Below, in pieces: positions 44,130-46,131 of a stretch of DNA of 46,131 nucleotides. Each line of letters opens with the position of its first letter. Position 1 is the first letter of the stretch. The position numbers were made by a program, and so were the translations under genes. The notes beneath the pieces are model-generated. The model had not been told where the DNA came from. It saw only the letters and a program-made list of their open reading frames with translations, and searched no databases. This DNA is from DASQHY01 sp035602605. Its GTDB lineage: Bacteria; Acidobacteriota; Terriglobia; Acidiferrales; UBA7541. Location of the stretch: contig DATNLZ010000114.1 in assembly GCA_035602605.1 (NCBI GenBank), forward strand, positions 1-46,131, written 5' to 3'.

Positions 44130-45701
44130 ATGCAAATTCGATCCATTTGCACGCATGTCGTTGTGCTGATTTTGATCTGGTTCGCCTCGCCGATGATGGC
44201 GGCTGACATTCAGGTGGCGCGATGGCAGCCTCACGATTTTGCGTTCTCCCGCAGCGCTAAACAAGGCAATCCATTCCTCGTCGCCTTTTCGGCGGATGTG
44301 ATCGGGCCCGTCGGGATCAAATTCAATGTTCCCGGGTTCTTCGACAGCGAGGGAACGTGGAAAGTGCGAGTGTCACCCACCGTCGAAGGACAGTGGTCAC
44401 TGGTGACACGTAGCAGCGTGCGCGAATTAGACAACCAACGAAGCTCGTTCGTTTGCGTCCCCAATTCTTCCGCCTATATTCATGGTGCCTTGCGAGTAGA
44501 CCCTCAGCATCTGCACCAGTTCATACTTGAGGACGGCACTCGCTTTTTACCCATAGGTTATGAATGCGATTGGCTTTGGGCGCTGGATACAACCGATCCA
44601 GCGTTAAAGACAATCAATGCCTTCCTCGACAAACTGGCGCAGTACGGATTCAACTTCATCATTCTCAATACCTATGCCCACGATACGAGCTGGAGGAAGG
44701 GCAAGACCGCCGAGGATGACTTCGGTCCCCCGCCCCTCTATGCCTGGGAGGGTACTAACGACAAGCCGGACCATACCCGCTTCAATTTGCCGTATTGGCG
44801 ACACTACGATCGCGTGATCCAAGCGATGTACCGGCGTGGGATCGTGGCCCACATTTTCATCAAGGTCTACAACAAACAAGTGAATTGGCCCGCGAACGGC
44901 AGTGCCGAAGACGATCTTTATTTCCGCTGGCTGATCGCGCGATATTCGGCGTATCCGAATGTCAGTTGGGATCTTTCCAAGGAAGCGAACAACGAAAAGG
45001 ATCTGGCTTATAAGGTCGGACGGCTACGCTTCATTCGTGCCAATGATCCGTATCGGCGGCTTATAACGGTTCACGACGACCATGCGATCTACGATCGCGG
45101 CGGGTATGACGATCTCCTGGATTACCGCTCGGATCAGCAGCACTCAAAGTGGCGGGACACAATGTTGAATCATCTCCAACAGCACGCTTGGCCGGTTATC
45201 AACACGGAGTTCGGGTACGAGTGTGGACCCAAAGGCTTGAACGACAAGACTTACAATGTTGCGCAATCGCCTGAAGAGGTCTGCCGGCGCGCCTGGGAGG
45301 TCTACATGGCCGGTGGGTTCGGGGCGTATTACTATACCTATACCGCATGGGATATCATCCGTCCTGAAGATACGCCACCTGGATATACCTACTTTAAACA
45401 TCTGCGCGAATTCTTTGAAGCCACCGGCTACTGGCGAATGAAGCCGGTAAACGGACTGAGCAGCGACGGCTATTGCCTGGCCAACGAGGGCATCGAGTAT
45501 TTAATCTTCCTCAACACCGCCGCACCGTTCTCCTTGAACTTGCGAGGCTTGTCCACAGCGCTCAAGGCACAGTGGTATCAACCGTTTACTGGCAAGCGCA
45601 AGGATGCCGGGAGCCTGCAGAACGGGGCGGCCGAATTAGCACCACCGACCGAGTGGCGCAACAGTCCGGTGGCGCTGCACGTTGGGACACCCCGTCAATA
45701 A
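44130..45701 (+). CDS. Secreted DUF5060/DUF4038-type glycoside hydrolase
   Basis: This 523-residue protein begins with a signal peptide (MQIRSICTHVVVLILIWFASPMMAA). An N-terminal beta-sandwich of DUF5060 type follows (FNVPGFFDSEGTWKVRVSPTVEG), then a (beta/alpha)8-like DUF4038 domain. Motifs are FLPIGYECDWLWAL, YGFNFIILNTYAHD, NVSWDLSKEANNEKD with a probable acid/base Glu, VINTEFGYECG with a probable nucleophile Glu, and AWEVYMAGGFGAYYYTYTAWD. Related proteins include apiosidase-like and other plant-glycan hydrolases. ATG 44130 is chosen because it starts the signal peptide and follows GGGCGG; the frame is open back to 43836. It ends about 180 bp before the tRNA-Gln copy. Confidence 0.85.
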   Translation: MQIRSICTHVVVLILIWFASPMMAADIQVARWQPHDFAFSRSAKQGNPFLVAFSADVIGPVGIKFNVPGFFDSEGTWKVRVSPTVEGQWSLVTRSSVRELDNQRSSFVCVPNSSAYIHGALRVDPQHLHQFILEDGTRFLPIGYECDWLWALDTTDPALKTINAFLDKLAQYGFNFIILNTYAHDTSWRKGKTAEDDFGPPPLYAWEGTNDKPDHTRFNLPYWRHYDRVIQAMYRRGIVAHIFIKVYNKQVNWPANGSAEDDLYFRWLIARYSAYPNVSWDLSKEANNEKDLAYKVGRLRFIRANDPYRRLITVHDDHAIYDRGGYDDLLDYRSDQQHSKWRDTMLNHLQQHAWPVINTEFGYECGPKGLNDKTYNVAQSPEEVCRRAWEVYMAGGFGAYYYTYTAWDIIRPEDTPPGYTYFKHLREFFEATGYWRMKPVNGLSSDGYCLANEGIEYLIFLNTAAPFSLNLRGLSTALKAQWYQPFTGKRKDAGSLQNGAAELAPPTEWRNSPVALHVGTPRQ

Positions 45702-45879
45702 GCGCCCATGACCGTTTCGAAAGCGACCTGCGACCAAGCTATTTAGGTGGCCATGCATATCCAGACTCACTCCGGTAGCACTCTCGCGCTCTACTTTATA
45801 CGAAACCAACGCGCGCGCCAGGACAAGCGCGCCACGCGCGTCGGATAGCGTTCGACGCTCATCAGAAGTCCATGACAGG

Positions 45880-45923
45880 TCTGAATCTGGCGATCCTGGT
45901 TTGAGTCCGGGCCTCCCAGCCAA
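45880..45923 (+). repeat. 44-nt copy of the tRNA-Gln 3' part (possible att site)
   Basis: Positions 45880-45923 match 40742-40785 at 41 of 44 bases, in the same orientation and 5138 bp apart. Differences are T to G at 45892, C to T at 45902 and A to G at 45909. The copy keeps the anticodon-loop 3' part, the T arm, the acceptor 3' strand and CCA, but no 5' half, so it is not a working tRNA. This is the usual trace of integration at a tRNA 3' end, or of a local duplication. Confidence 0.75.
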
Positions 45924-45998
45924 ACTTACCTTGAGCAATTTGGAATGATGACCTTGCCTTGTCAGGCAAATTGGATTGGGGGTTCTATACACAGCGTC

Positions 45999-46131
45999 TT
46001 AAGTGATTGCGCATAGACGGCGTAGGGTTTCGTTTCCGTTACGCCAGTTATCAAACTGCATCTCGACGGCAGCGACGACCTTCTCCAGTACAGGAAAGTA
46101 TCGGTTGTGCAAGCACTGACGCCGCGTCAGC
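45999..46131 (-). CDS. Transposase C-terminus, IS630-like, cut by the window edge
   Basis: A minus-strand frame runs from the right edge to TAA at 45999-46001 and gives 43 residues, including CLHNRYFPVLEKVVAAVEMQ and the end NGNETLRRLCAIT. The HNRYFP motif and basic end resemble DDE transposases of the IS630 group. The catalytic part lies beyond the window. The family call rests on a short tail. Confidence 0.45.
   Translation of the reverse strand, partial: LTRRQCLHNRYFPVLEKVVAAVEMQFDNWRNGNETLRRLCAIT

Noticed and set aside
45636..45992. Minus-strand frame of 118 codons across the tRNA copy
   Set aside because: Part of it is antisense to the tRNA fragment and part overlaps the glycoside hydrolase end, so it is most likely a chance frame.
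1..46131. CRISPR arrays, rRNA genes, integrase genes and prophage genes
   Set aside because: No regularly spaced repeats, rRNA core sequences, tyrosine-recombinase motifs or phage structural genes were seen.

Overview
The window looks like soil-type Acidobacteriota chromosome. This is inferred from content: an Oar-like TonB-dependent receptor with an N-terminal carboxypeptidase-regulatory-like domain, hopanoid-tail genes (HpnJ/HpnI-like), several secreted carbohydrate-active enzymes, long lone regulatory proteins and moderately high GC. No 16S or other phylogenetic marker is present, so the assignment is provisional. Function calls come from motifs and remembered family features; no database search was run.

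Layout. 1-5.2 kb: the end of a TPR protein, a MacB/FtsX-type permease, a multi-TM glycosyltransferase-like protein and a TolC-type outer membrane protein. 5.2-8.9 kb: a compact operon behind a good sigma70-like promoter, with HpnJ-like radical SAM, two overlapping four-TM SMR/EamA half-transporters and an HpnI-like glycosyltransferase. 9.1-12.7 kb: an MHYT-PAS-PAS histidine kinase overlapping its NarL-type regulator (minus strand), divergent from a lone receiver protein; a perfect 20-bp palindrome lies between them. 12.9-17.4 kb: a Tat-exported Gfo/Idh/MocA oxidoreductase, an aldo/keto reductase, a possible gene remnant and a di-heme oxidoreductase.

17.7-24.6 kb is a compatible-solute (trehalose) cluster: TreS, a GT81-like glycosyltransferase, a mechanosensitive-channel-like membrane protein, a trehalose-6-phosphate synthase fused behind a two-TM/HAMP-like sensor module, and trehalose-6-phosphate phosphatase. 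Two junctions overlap by 4 nt (ATGA). 24.9-36.7 kb is a glycan-use region: GH3 beta-glucosidase, a 1321-residue secreted PQQ-propeller/FN3/lectin-like protein, a TonB-dependent receptor and a Tat-exported glucoamylase-family protein. 37.0-39.9 kb holds a metallo-beta-lactamase-fold hydrolase broken by a frameshift and a CocE-type hydrolase.

40.7-45.9 kb: a complete tRNA-Gln(CTG) is followed 5138 bp later by a 44-nt copy (41/44 identical) of its 3' part. This is the geometry of a tRNA-targeted integration. The bracketed segment carries a CHASE8-like hybrid histidine kinase and a secreted DUF4038-type glycoside hydrolase, but no integrase. A transposase C-terminus runs off the right edge. The observations most worth following are the tRNA-bracketed segment, the sensor-TPS fusion in its cluster, the paired small transporters inside the hopanoid operon, and the kinase-upstream palindrome.
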